Assembly: GCA_965214085.1 (NCBI GenBank)
Contig: OZ243937.1
Coordinates: 372,001-436,000 of the forward strand
Length of the DNA stretch: 64,000 nucleotides
DNA from: UBA6055 sp965214085
GTDB taxonomy: Bacteria > Chloroflexota > Anaerolineae > Aggregatilineales > Phototrophicaceae
Reading direction: 5' to 3'
Notes under the pieces: generated by a model
Databases searched by the model: none
What the model saw: the letters and a program-made list of their open reading frames with translations, nothing else
Told to the model about the DNA's origin: nothing
Translations under genes and position numbers: made by a program
Part shown: positions 1 through 7,772 of the stretch, one piece after another
How positions within the stretch are numbered: the stretch's first letter is position 1
How the letters are laid out: every line of letters begins with the position of its first letter

Positions 1-254
1 GGCCGATGATCGTCATGACCACCTTGGGTGTTTCGGGCGCGATTGTGGCCGGCGCCAGCTTGAGCTTCCTCGGGCTGGGCGTGCGGCCGCCCACGCCGGA
101 ATGGGGCGCCATGCTGGCCGACGGGCGCAATTATCTGCGCACGCAGTGGTGGATCGCCGTCTTCCCGGGCATGACCATCACCTTGGTGGTGCTGATTCTC
201 AACATCATTGGCGACGCCCTGCGTGATGCGCTGGACCCCAACGTCCGCGCTTGA
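1..254 (+). CDS. ABC peptide transporter permease, C-terminal fragment (DppC/OppC-like)
   Basis: The open frame runs in from the left edge, so only the last 84 or so residues are present. They contain the end of a binding-protein-dependent permease: a hydrophobic segment, then the 'SLSFLGLGVRPPTPEWGAML' signature of DppC/OppC inner-membrane subunits, a last membrane helix, and the family's usual LRDALDPN-type tail. The protein would form a channel with a DppB-type partner for di- or oligopeptide import. Its partners must lie to the left. It is a different system from the complete DppB/DppC pair at 5.8-7.7 kb. It converges on the regulator gene that follows on the other strand. Confidence 0.9.
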   Translation, partial: PMIVMTTLGVSGAIVAGASLSFLGLGVRPPTPEWGAMLADGRNYLRTQWWIAVFPGMTITLVVLILNIIGDALRDALDPNVRA

Positions 255-1158
255 GATTAAGATTAGCCGCTGCCGCTCCAAAGGTTGAACTGCTGATACA
301 GCTCTTCCGGCTGTCGAGGCGCTCTTGCGTTTTCTCCGGATAGCGCAGCGCCAAAGCCCCAAGCAGAGCGTCCAGCAGCGCGAATACCGCCACCGTGTTG
401 CTGTACATGCGCATGCGGAAGGGCACGATCAGCGCCAGGTCCGCGCGAATCGCTGCCGGCGAGACGTGGCTGTCGGTCACTGCCAGCACGGATGCGCCGC
501 GCTCTTTGGCGACGTCCATCACGGTCAGCGTCTCGCGCGTATAGCGGGCGAAGCAGAGCGAGAAGATTAGATCGCCGGCTTTGAGCGGGATAAGCTGCGC
601 GGCGATGGGGTCGATGCCGGGCGTCAACACGGTGGAAGCGGGGCGGATAAAGCGCAAGACGATGCCAAAATTAAGCGCCATCGGGAAAGAAGCGCCCAAG
701 CCGATGATGTAAACTTGCTCGGCGGCATCCAACAGGTCGACCGCCTGGTCAAAGCGATGCCGCGGCACATGCTGCGGAAGGTCGAGCAGGGTTTGCAGCT
801 CGTCGCGCAAGACGGTTGTGAACAGGTGCGCGTCCGCTTCCGTATCGGCTGACAGGTCGTCTAGCAGTGTCTGGGAGCCGAGCTGCATACGCTGGGAGAT
901 GCGCGCCTGGCTGAGGAACTGGCTGCGCAGCACCGATTGCAATTCGGGAAAGCCTTCGAACCCCAGGGCCTGCGCGGTGCGGACAACCGTGGAAGAGTTG
1001 ACGCCCACCGCGTCGGCGATCTCGGTGATGGTGAAGTGAATGACGTTGATGCGGCCCTCCAGCAGGAATTGTGTGACTTTACGCTGGCTGGGCGAAAGCG
1101 AATCATGCTGGCTGCGCAGCCAGCGGACGATGTCGTCTTGCGGGCGTTTTTCGCTCAT
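205..1158 (-). CDS. RpiR/MurR family transcriptional regulator, probable 3' frameshift
   Basis: An N-terminal helix-turn-helix of RpiR type (about residues 1-85, with the recognition stretch around 'VNSSTVVRTAQALGFEGFPE') is followed by a SIS sugar-phosphate-binding domain (about 125-260, 'VYIIGLGASFPMALNF'). Such proteins sense phosphosugars or related metabolites and control catabolic operons. The start follows the upstream PLP-enzyme gene by 4 bases, so the two are probably co-transcribed. The open frame ends in an atypical 45-residue tail that runs into the convergent permease gene. Shifting frame near 315-320 gives EELYQQFNLWSGSG and a stop at 263-265, a natural-looking end that leaves the neighbour free. 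I therefore suspect a one-base indel or sequencing error near the 3' end. Confidence 0.88.
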   Translation of the reverse strand: MSEKRPQDDIVRWLRSQHDSLSPSQRKVTQFLLEGRINVIHFTITEIADAVGVNSSTVVRTAQALGFEGFPELQSVLRSQFLSQARISQRMQLGSQTLLDDLSADTEADAHLFTTVLRDELQTLLDLPQHVPRHRFDQAVDLLDAAEQVYIIGLGASFPMALNFGIVLRFIRPASTVLTPGIDPIAAQLIPLKAGDLIFSLCFARYTRETLTVMDVAKERGASVLAVTDSHVSPAAIRADLALIVPFRMRMYSNTVAVFALLDALLGALALRYPEKTQERLDSRKSCISSSTFGAAAANLNLKRGRWGPAHHAGRRQ

Positions 1159-1162
1159 GATA

Positions 1163-2176
1163 TTAAAGCCATAAGTCCGTGCTCAAGTACTTCAGCCCCG
1201 AGTCGGGCAGCAAAATGGCGATGCGGTCACCGCGATGCGTGGTCGTTAAAAGCTGCAGCGCGGCGGCCAGGTTCGCGCCGGAAGAGAAGCCGGCGAAAAG
1301 ACCCTCTTCACGGGCCAGGCGGCGCGTCATTTCCAGCGCGTCTTCATCGCTGACTTGCAGGCAGCCGTCGATGAGCTCGCGGTCAATCAGCGGAAGCTCG
1401 CTCATGGCATAACCGCCGCCTTGTATTTTGTGCTTGGGGCGGGAAACTGCTTGGCCGGCCAGGGCCGCCGCGCCTTCTGGCTCAATCACGTAGCATTGGA
1501 TGGTCGGGTCGCATTCTTTGAAGTAGCGCGCGCAGCCGGCGAAAGAGCCGCCACTGCCGACAAAGTCGCAGAAGGCGTCGATGCCGCCCGATTGCCGCAT
1601 GATTTCCGGCGCGGTTTGCTGGTAGTGGGCGCGCGAATTGCCAGGGAGCTGAAACTGATCAGCGCGAAAGGCGCCGCGTTCACGCGTGATCTGCCGCGCC
1701 CGGTCTTCCACCAGCGCCAGATCGGCGCCGGAGACTTGGCCGGGGCGCGAGCCCGGCGCTTGATCCACCAGCGCGACTTCGGCGCCGAGCGCGGACATCA
1801 TGCGCGCCCGCTCCATCGAGTTGCCGCGCGACATCACCGCCACGAAGTGGTAGCCCTTGGCGGCGCAGACGATGGCCAAGCCTGTGCCGGTGTTGCCGCT
1901 GGTCAGCTCGACCACCGTGTCGCCCGGCTGCAGCGCGCCACTGGCTTCGGCATCTGCGATCATCTGCAAGGCGATGCGGTCTTTCTTGGAATAGCCCGGG
2001 TTGAGGTATTCGAGCTTGGCGAAGATAAGGCCGTCCAGCCCGCCGGTGACGCGCGCGAGCTCGACCAAGGGCGTATTGCCGATGGCATCAAGCACGGATT
2101 GACAGCGTTCCGCAGTTGGCAGGGCGACGCTCCTCGGATAGTGGACTAGCTGCTGCACCCTCAGATTATAAGCCAT
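1163..2176 (-). CDS. Cysteine synthase/cystathionine beta-synthase family PLP-dependent enzyme
   Basis: A fold-type II PLP enzyme. 'NTPLVEL' near residues 34-40, the Schiff-base lysine in 'KKDRIA' (about K65), the phosphate-binding 'TSGNTGTGLA', and a glycine loop 'GSGGSFAG' are all visible. Family members make cysteine from O-acetylserine or O-phosphoserine, or 2,3-diaminopropionate (SbnA type); the exact substrate is not readable here. The frame stays open to 2212, but those extra 12 residues are encoded by an intergenic repeat. I therefore start at the ATG at 2176 (MAYNLRVQQ). It is transcribed into the RpiR gene 4 bases downstream. A cyclodeaminase-like gene lies 11 kb away on the same strand, so an SbnA/SbnB-type pairing is possible but unproven. 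Confidence 0.85.
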   Translation of the reverse strand: MAYNLRVQQLVHYPRSVALPTAERCQSVLDAIGNTPLVELARVTGGLDGLIFAKLEYLNPGYSKKDRIALQMIADAEASGALQPGDTVVELTSGNTGTGLAIVCAAKGYHFVAVMSRGNSMERARMMSALGAEVALVDQAPGSRPGQVSGADLALVEDRARQITRERGAFRADQFQLPGNSRAHYQQTAPEIMRQSGGIDAFCDFVGSGGSFAGCARYFKECDPTIQCYVIEPEGAAALAGQAVSRPKHKIQGGGYAMSELPLIDRELIDGCLQVSDEDALEMTRRLAREEGLFAGFSSGANLAAALQLLTTTHRGDRIAILLPDSGLKYLSTDLWL

Positions 2177-2177
2177 G

Positions 2178-2267
2178 TTCACCACAAAGGCACAAAGACA
2201 CAAAGTGCGCAAAGATTATGATGGATAAGAACATTTCTCTGTGCCCTCTGTGGTCTCTGTGGTTAAA
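2178..2267. repeat. Palindromic intergenic repeat, CACCACAAAG type
   Basis: About 90 bp with imperfect inverted ends. The left end reads TTCACCACAAAGGCACAAAG. The right end is the reverse complement of AACCACAGAGACCACAGAGG. It lies between the divergent PLP-enzyme and acetyltransferase genes. Related ends recur near 16.2, 17.9, 40.0, 51.7 and 55.0 kb, so this looks like a short non-coding mobile or MITE-like element. It also supplies the spurious N-terminal extension of the PLP-enzyme frame. Confidence 0.7.
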
Positions 2268-2389
2268 ATTCAGTGTAGTCCACCGGCGCGACAGCGAAGG
2301 TCATCCTATGGTGGATCCGCAGCGCTTTGCCATTTGACCGCGCCCTTGCTATGATTGCAGGCGTCCATCGGCGCAGTTGCTGGCGAGGC

Positions 2390-3199
2390 ATGTCCGACGC
2401 AATCACGATTCGCGAATTAAGAACGATGCCCGATATCAACGCGACGGTCGAGTTGCAGAAGGCCGTCTGGGGCATGACTGATGTTGAGGTGTCGTCGCCG
2501 CATACGCTGCGGGCGATTGTACATGCCGGCGGGGCGGTCATCGGCGCCGAGGCCGCGGGACGGCTGGTCGGATTCTGCTTTGGCATGGCCGCCTGGCGCG
2601 AGGGCGAGTTGTGGCTCTGGTCGCACATGGCTGGTGTGCGCCCGGAGTACCAGGGGCGCGGGGTCGGCTTGAAACTCAAGCTGGCGCAGCGCGAATGGGC
2701 GCTGGGGATGGGCTTCAGTCGGATGGCCTGGACCTTCGACCCGATGCAGAGCGGCAACGCCAACTTCAACTTCAATCGCCTGGGCACGACGGCGCGCAAC
2801 TACTCGGTCAATCATTACGGCGACATGCAAGACGGCATCAACGCCGGCATGGCCAGCGACCGCCTGGAAGCGCAGTGGCTGCTCCCCCCAGCCCCCGGCC
2901 CCCTTTCCCAAGCTGAGGGCGAGGGGAAAAGCAATCCCCCAAACGTAATGAAGTTGCTGTTTGTAGACCAGGCGGGTGAGCTGCGGCACGAGCAGCCGAG
3001 CAGCTTCACCGAGCCGCGTTACGGCATTGAGATTCCCCTGAATATCGCCGCGCTCAAAGCGGAGAATCTGGAGCGAGCCAAGACCTGGCAGCTGAGCCTG
3101 CGCCGCGCGATGACGTCGCTGCTGGGCGCCGGTTATATTGTCAGCGGCTTCGTTCGCGATCAGGATAGCGCCCGCTACATTATGAGTCGCGAGCCCTAG
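2390..3199 (+). CDS. GNAT superfamily N-acetyltransferase (COG3375-like)
   Basis: A 269-residue protein with a GNAT core in the first half. The acetyl-CoA pyrophosphate loop is seen in 'VRPEYQGRGVGLKLKLAQRE' (R/Q-x-x-G-x-G pattern), followed by 'RMAWTFDPMQSGNANFNFNRLG', a signature of the larger COG3375 acetyltransferase family. The substrate is not predictable. I start at the ATG at 2390 (MSDAITIREL) because the upstream part of the frame does not look like protein. Residues around 165-185 (PPAPGPLSQAEGEGKSNPPN) are low complexity and come from an in-frame GC-rich repeat. The stop codon shares the tetranucleotide CTAG with the stop of the convergent MmgE/PrpD gene. Confidence 0.85.
   Translation: MSDAITIRELRTMPDINATVELQKAVWGMTDVEVSSPHTLRAIVHAGGAVIGAEAAGRLVGFCFGMAAWREGELWLWSHMAGVRPEYQGRGVGLKLKLAQREWALGMGFSRMAWTFDPMQSGNANFNFNRLGTTARNYSVNHYGDMQDGINAGMASDRLEAQWLLPPAPGPLSQAEGEGKSNPPNVMKLLFVDQAGELRHEQPSSFTEPRYGIEIPLNIAALKAENLERAKTWQLSLRRAMTSLLGAGYIVSGFVRDQDSARYIMSREP
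2881..2941. repeat. GC-rich repeat inserted in frame inside the acetyltransferase gene
   Basis: A run of C-blocks (CCCCCCAGCCCCCGGCCCCC) followed by a G/A-rich stretch and a final CCCCC. It resembles the intergenic elements at 7.7, 43.8 and 49.3 kb. It is a multiple of three long in effect and keeps the reading frame, adding about 20 Pro/Gly/Ser-rich residues to the encoded protein. Confidence 0.55.
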
Positions 3200-4569
3200 G
3201 CCGGTACAGCCTCGCCCGCGGCACACAGCTGCGTCAGGGCGCCGATGTCGTCCAGCCGCTCCAACTGACTGCAAGCCGCGTAGATCTGGTCGGCGCGTGT
3301 CGGGTCAAACAGGTCGCGCGTCAGCACGGCGAACTTCTGCCGCATTTCGGCGTCGGTCATGCGGAATTCCGGCTCGCCTTTCATATTGGGCAGGTAGGCT
3401 TGGCGCGTTTCGCCACCCGCCAGCCGGATTTGCAGGCGGCAGCCGTTGAGTTCGGGATAGCTCGCTTCAATCTCCTCGTCGATTTGCACATCGATCAAGT
3501 TGCGCAGACGCCTTACCTCGGGGGCATCCCAGGTCCTAAAGTCCTGCGGCCAGGCGCTGCCCTGCGTCAAGGCGACGGCGGTGGAAACGCGGATGCTCAA
3601 GCCGGCGACATCGCGCGCGGGCGGGTTGGGATCGACGCGGAAGCTGGGGCGCGTGGCGTAGCCGTAAGTCTTGAGGCAGATGCTCTCGATGGCGGTCGGT
3701 TCAAGCGCGCCCTCCTGCAGTATTGCCTGCGCGGCGTCGATGGCTTGGTGGGTATGGCGACAGCCGCCGTGCGGCTTGAAGGCCGTGCCCAGAATGGCGA
3801 AGTCGCGGCCCAAGTCGTCGAAGGCGCTTTTATCGCAGCCATCCCCGAAAGCGCTAAAGAAACCGTACTCGCCGTCCAGGGCGCCGCGCGCGCCATAAAA
3901 GCCGGACTCGGCCAGGCGCAAAGCAAAAACGGCATTGCGGGAGGCGAAGCCGCTGATGAGATCTTTGGTATCGCAGGGTCCGCCTTCATAGACGTACTGC
4001 TCGGTGCCGGATGCCAGGTCGGCGGCCAGCGCCACCGAATTGATGAGTGTTTCGCGGTCGCAGCCGGCACAGCGCGCGGCAGCCAGCGCCGCCGTCATCG
4101 CGCCGAGCGTGCCTTTGAGATCGTTGCCGCGCTCCCGATGCGTCGCCCGGACTTGCCGCCCAATGCGCACCGAAAAGTCATAGGCTGCGATGATGGCTGC
4201 GAGCATGTCTTCGCCGTTGCAGTCATAGGCTTCCCCGACCGCCAGCACGACGGGTATCACTTGGGAGGCGATGTGCCCGGCCGAGCGATGCGAATCGTCC
4301 ATGCCCAGGATCTTGATCATGACGGCATTGGCGAAGGCGGCGCCTTCCAGTGATACGCGCTCGCCCCTGCCCAGCAGCGTGGCTTGATCGCCCGGCAGCA
4401 TGACACTGGCGTACCGCGCGGCTTTTTGCCCCAGGTCGCGCTGGTAACCGCCCAGCCCGGTACCGATGGAGTCGAAGACGATCCACTTTGCCAGGTCGAT
4501 TCCCTCCCCCGGTATGTCATCCAGCCGCAGGTTTAGCGTATAGTCGGCAATTTGTTCGAGCAGGTTCAT
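3196..4569 (-). CDS. MmgE/PrpD family protein (first of two)
   Basis: A full-length (457 residues) member of the MmgE/PrpD family, which includes 2-methylcitrate dehydratase, cis-aconitate decarboxylase and iminodisuccinate epimerase. Family features seen are the N-terminal helical domain with 'VFDSIGTGLGGYQ', 'MDDSHRSAGHIASQVIPVVLA', and 'FKPHGGCRHTHQAIDA' in the middle. I start at the ATG at 4569 (MNLLEQIADY), which has GGAG 7 bases upstream; the frame extends further but without family-like sequence. It is the last gene of the minus-strand cluster. A paralogue lies at 10.6-12.0 kb in the same cluster and shares the same motif order. Two copies in one cluster suggest successive dehydration or epimerisation steps on one pathway; this is inference. 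Confidence 0.9.
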   Translation of the reverse strand: MNLLEQIADYTLNLRLDDIPGEGIDLAKWIVFDSIGTGLGGYQRDLGQKAARYASVMLPGDQATLLGRGERVSLEGAAFANAVMIKILGMDDSHRSAGHIASQVIPVVLAVGEAYDCNGEDMLAAIIAAYDFSVRIGRQVRATHRERGNDLKGTLGAMTAALAAARCAGCDRETLINSVALAADLASGTEQYVYEGGPCDTKDLISGFASRNAVFALRLAESGFYGARGALDGEYGFFSAFGDGCDKSAFDDLGRDFAILGTAFKPHGGCRHTHQAIDAAQAILQEGALEPTAIESICLKTYGYATRPSFRVDPNPPARDVAGLSIRVSTAVALTQGSAWPQDFRTWDAPEVRRLRNLIDVQIDEEIEASYPELNGCRLQIRLAGGETRQAYLPNMKGEPEFRMTDAEMRQKFAVLTRDLFDPTRADQIYAACSQLERLDDIGALTQLCAAGEAVPA

Positions 4570-4678
4570 GCTATGTCTCCTGATCCATTTTGGGCGAGCC
4601 CCTACAGTAGCCATGCTGATGGCGGTCGACCCACAGCCAGGAGCAGACACTTCGGTTCAGGCGCCCCTGCGCGGCAAA

Positions 4679-5815
4679 TCAGCAATCGATAAGCCCGTGA
4701 ATCGTTTCAACCATGTATTCTACCTCGCCATCCGTAAGCTCGGGCGTGACGGGCAGATTGACGACTTGGCTCGCCAGCATTTCAGTGACGGGAAGCTGGT
4801 CGCGATTGGGGAAAGCATCGGCGTAGACCTCGTAGCGATAGACAGCCGGCGCGTAATGAATGACCGTTTCAATGCCGGCCGCGCGCAGACCGTCATGCAA
4901 TTCAAGCTGCCGCTCGCTTCGTATGGCGTAGGAGCGGAAGGTGGGCGCCGATTCCGGGCGGAAGCGCGGCGTGATGACGGGCTTATCAGCCAAGCCCGCT
5001 TCCAGCGCAGCGGCGATCTCGCGTCGGCGTGCCGTCCACTGCTTTAGATGCGGCAGCTTCAGCAGCAGCAGCGCCGCCTGCAGGCCGTCAAGCGGGACGT
5101 TGTAGCCTTCAGCGACATAATTCTGATAGCCGGCGGGCGCGACCTCCTCAGGCTTGTAACCATAGCCGACCAGCAGGCGCAGTTGCGCGTGAATGGCCTC
5201 GTCGCTGGTAACCAGCATGGCGCCGTTGCCAGCGCTGCCCAGCGGCTTAAAAGGCGCGAAGCTGAACATGGCGACATCGGCGAAAGCGCCGACCGGCACA
5301 CCGTGATCCATTGCGCCGGAGGCCAGCGCCGCGTCTTCGACGATCTTAAGCTCGTAGCGATGCGCCAGCTCTCGCAGGGCTTTGACATCAGCCGGGTGAC
5401 CATGCAGGTCCACCGGCAGGATGGCGCGTGTGCGCTCGGTGATTTGCGCTTCAACCGTCGCCATATCCATGGTGTAGTCGCTTTCCAGCACATCGCAGAG
5501 CACGGGCTTCCCGCCGCAGAGGCTGATGGCGCCGGTGGTGGAAATGTCGGAGTTGCCCACCGTGATGACTTCGGCGCCGGGCCCGATGCCGCAAGCGCGC
5601 AGGGCGATGACGAGGGCGACAGTGCCGGAGTGGGCGGCGACGGCGTAGCGCTGGCCCGCCTCGGTGGCGAAGGCGTCTTCGAGTTGGCTGCGCAGCGGGT
5701 AACTGTGCTGGTACGCGTCGAAGAGGATGGGCTCCAGGGCGGCGATGATTTCGTCGCGCAGGGCGCGGTGGGTCTGGCTGGCGCGCGAGCGGGGCACGCG
5801 GAATTCTTTGGACAT
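4679..5815 (-). CDS. DegT/DnrJ/EryC1/StrS family PLP-dependent aminotransferase
   Basis: 378 residues, a normal length for the family. Seen are the 'AAHSGTVALVIALRACGIGPG' segment that holds the cofactor phosphate, 'VEDAALASGA' with the ring-nitrogen aspartate (about D161), and the Schiff-base lysine in 'FSFAPFKPLGSAGNGAML' (about K190). Family members transaminate keto-sugars in nucleotide-sugar or antibiotic pathways; some act on other oxo compounds. Here it sits 10 bases downstream of an ABC permease in a catabolic cluster with no other sugar-nucleotide genes, so its substrate is unclear. It precedes the first MmgE/PrpD gene by about 110 bases. Confidence 0.9.
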   Translation of the reverse strand: MSKEFRVPRSRASQTHRALRDEIIAALEPILFDAYQHSYPLRSQLEDAFATEAGQRYAVAAHSGTVALVIALRACGIGPGAEVITVGNSDISTTGAISLCGGKPVLCDVLESDYTMDMATVEAQITERTRAILPVDLHGHPADVKALRELAHRYELKIVEDAALASGAMDHGVPVGAFADVAMFSFAPFKPLGSAGNGAMLVTSDEAIHAQLRLLVGYGYKPEEVAPAGYQNYVAEGYNVPLDGLQAALLLLKLPHLKQWTARRREIAAALEAGLADKPVITPRFRPESAPTFRSYAIRSERQLELHDGLRAAGIETVIHYAPAVYRYEVYADAFPNRDQLPVTEMLASQVVNLPVTPELTDGEVEYMVETIHGLIDC

Positions 5816-5825
5816 CAGGCGGACA

Positions 5826-6734
5826 TCAGGCGCGGCCGCGGATATTAGGGTCTAGCAAGTCGCGCAGCCAATCGCCCAGGAAGACCACGCCCAGCACGGT
5901 GATGGTGATGGCGATGCCCGGGTAGGCGGTCATCCACCAGGCGCTGTTGATGTACTGCTTGCCGTCGGCCAGCATCAAGCCCCAGGTCACCGTCGGCGGT
6001 TTGACGCCCAAGCCAAGGAAGCTCAGCGAAGATTCAGCCAGAATAGTGACGCCCACCTGCACGGCAGCGAGCACGATAGCCGATGAGACCACGTTGGGCA
6101 AGATGTGCAGCAGCATGACCTTGAGGCGGTTTTGACCCAGCGCGTAGGCGGCGATGACGTACTCCATTTCGCGCACCTTGAGCACCTCGCCGCGGATGAC
6201 GCGCGCATAAGTGGTCCAGCCGGTGAAGCCGAGGATGAGGATCAGCGTGGACAAACCCGCGCCGACCACGCCGGATATAGCGATGACCAGGATGATGAAG
6301 GGGATGGCGAGCAAGCCGTCGACGATGCGCATGAGCACACTGTCGACGATGCCGCCGACGAAGCCGCTTATCAAGCCGTAGATGACGCCGATGGTGCCCG
6401 AGATGAGCACGGACACCACGCCGACCAGCACCGATACGCGGCTGCCGGCGATGATGCGGCTGAGGATGTCGCGGCCCAGCTGATCGCTGCCCAAGGCATA
6501 GCTGGCGACGTCATCCGCATAACCCGGCGGCTTAAAGCGGGCGCGCAGGTTGCGGCTATGCGCGTCTTGCGGCGAAATCAGGGGACCGAAAATAGCCAAG
6601 AGCACGATGGCGGTTACGATCAAGCTGCCGGCCATGCCCACCGGGCTCTTGATCAAGATCGCCAGCAGGCGCATGGGCGTGCTGCGTCGGGCCGGCAAGT
6701 CGCTGATGTTGCCACTGCTGTGCTGGGCGTCCAT
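5826..6734 (-). CDS. ABC dipeptide/oligopeptide transporter permease (DppC-like)
   Basis: 302 residues. An N-terminal cytoplasmic leader and membrane helix are followed by 'DQLGRDILSRIIAGSRVSV', the DppC/OppC hallmark, and by the ATPase-contact loop 'AAYALGQNRLKVMLLHILPN'. The C-terminus 'LRDLLDPNIRGRA' is typical. With the DppB-like partner just upstream (9-base gap) and the binding protein before it, this makes an importer lacking its own ATP-binding subunits in the window. The partial permease at the left edge is its homologue from another system. Confidence 0.93.
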   Translation of the reverse strand: MDAQHSSGNISDLPARRSTPMRLLAILIKSPVGMAGSLIVTAIVLLAIFGPLISPQDAHSRNLRARFKPPGYADDVASYALGSDQLGRDILSRIIAGSRVSVLVGVVSVLISGTIGVIYGLISGFVGGIVDSVLMRIVDGLLAIPFIILVIAISGVVGAGLSTLILILGFTGWTTYARVIRGEVLKVREMEYVIAAYALGQNRLKVMLLHILPNVVSSAIVLAAVQVGVTILAESSLSFLGLGVKPPTVTWGLMLADGKQYINSAWWMTAYPGIAITITVLGVVFLGDWLRDLLDPNIRGRA

Positions 6735-6743
6735 GTGCCTCTG

Positions 6744-7661
6744 CTACTGAAACTTTATGCGCGGGTCAAGGATGATGTAAAGCACATCAATGACGTAATT
6801 TATCAGAATAAAAGACAAGGCAAAAAATATCAGCCCCGCTTGCACCACGGTGTTGTCGCGGACGCTGATGGAGTCGATCATCAGCCGGCCCAGCCCGGGC
6901 CAAGAGAAGACGCTCTCGACCACGACCGAGCCGCCCAGGAGCCAGCCGAGTTGCAAGCCGAAAACGGTGATGATGGGAATGAGGGCGTTGCGCAGGGCGT
7001 GACGCAGCACCACGGTCTTGTGCAGCAGGCCTTTGCTGTGGGCGGTGCGGACGTAATCTTGGTTTAGCACCTCCAGCATGGCGGAGCGGGTCATGCGCGA
7101 AAGGCGCGCCGCCATGCCCACGCCCAGCGTCACCGAGGGCATGATGATGGCTTTCGGCTCCAAAGCGCCAAAGGCGGGCAGCATGCGCAGGTAGACCGAA
7201 AAGATGATGATGAGCATGAGGCCGAGCCAGAAACTGGGCATGGCCGTGCCAAGCGACGACAAGGAAGTAATGATCAGATCCAGCAGGCTGTTGCGTTTTA
7301 GCGCGGACAAGATGCCCAGCGGGATGGCGACGGTCACGCCGATTGACGCGGCAGCGGCCGCCAGCATCCAGGTATAACCCAAGCGTTCAAGGATGAGCTC
7401 CATTGCCGGTCGTTTGGCGAGATAGGACTTGCCAAAATCGCCCGTGATTGCCTTGGTGACAAAGGTCAGGTATTGCTCGCCCAGCGGTCTGTCAAAGCCC
7501 CAGAACTTGCGCATCTGTTCAATCTGTTCCTGGCTGAAGAAGTCCGGCGCCACTACCAGGATGGGGTCGCCGCTCAAGCGCAATATGAAGAACACCACCA
7601 CGGAGACGATGAACATGGTCACGAACAATTGCAGCAATCGGCTGATGAAGAATCCGCGCAT
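6744..7661 (-). CDS. ABC dipeptide/oligopeptide transporter permease (DppB-like)
   Basis: About 305 residues with six predicted membrane segments. The N-terminal 'FFISRLLQLFVTMFIVSVVVF' helix is followed by the extracytoplasmic 'FFSQEQIEQMRKFWGFDRPL' stretch usual in DppB, then the coupling loop 'RTAHSKGLLHKTVVLRHALR'. I start at the ATG at 7661 (MRGFFISRLL), which has GGAG 5 bases upstream. The frame stays open to 7703 only because it runs into a GC-rich repeat. It is the middle gene of binding protein - DppB - DppC. Confidence 0.93.
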   Translation of the reverse strand: MRGFFISRLLQLFVTMFIVSVVVFFILRLSGDPILVVAPDFFSQEQIEQMRKFWGFDRPLGEQYLTFVTKAITGDFGKSYLAKRPAMELILERLGYTWMLAAAAASIGVTVAIPLGILSALKRNSLLDLIITSLSSLGTAMPSFWLGLMLIIIFSVYLRMLPAFGALEPKAIIMPSVTLGVGMAARLSRMTRSAMLEVLNQDYVRTAHSKGLLHKTVVLRHALRNALIPIITVFGLQLGWLLGGSVVVESVFSWPGLGRLMIDSISVRDNTVVQAGLIFFALSFILINYVIDVLYIILDPRIKFQ

Positions 7662-7673
7662 ATCTGCTCCGCT

Positions 7674-7764
7674 GCCCCCATCCCCCGTCCCCGTCCCCCA
7701 CAAGGGAGGGAAGGGGAGGACGAGTCCCTCCCTCTAAATGGGGGAGGGAGCATAGGGTGGGGTG
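7674..7764. repeat. GC-rich palindromic intergenic repeat
   Basis: About 90 bp between the binding-protein and DppB genes. It opens with C-blocks (CCCCCATCCCCCGTCCCC), has a central GAGGGAAGGGGAG / CTCCCTC stretch, and closes with GGGGGAGGGAGCATAGGGTG. The ends are imperfect inverted repeats. The same pattern recurs at 43767-43917 and in part at 49262-49311. In the transcript it would fold into a strong stem and could reduce permease expression relative to the binding protein. Confidence 0.65.
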
Positions 7765-7772
7765 AAATCGGC

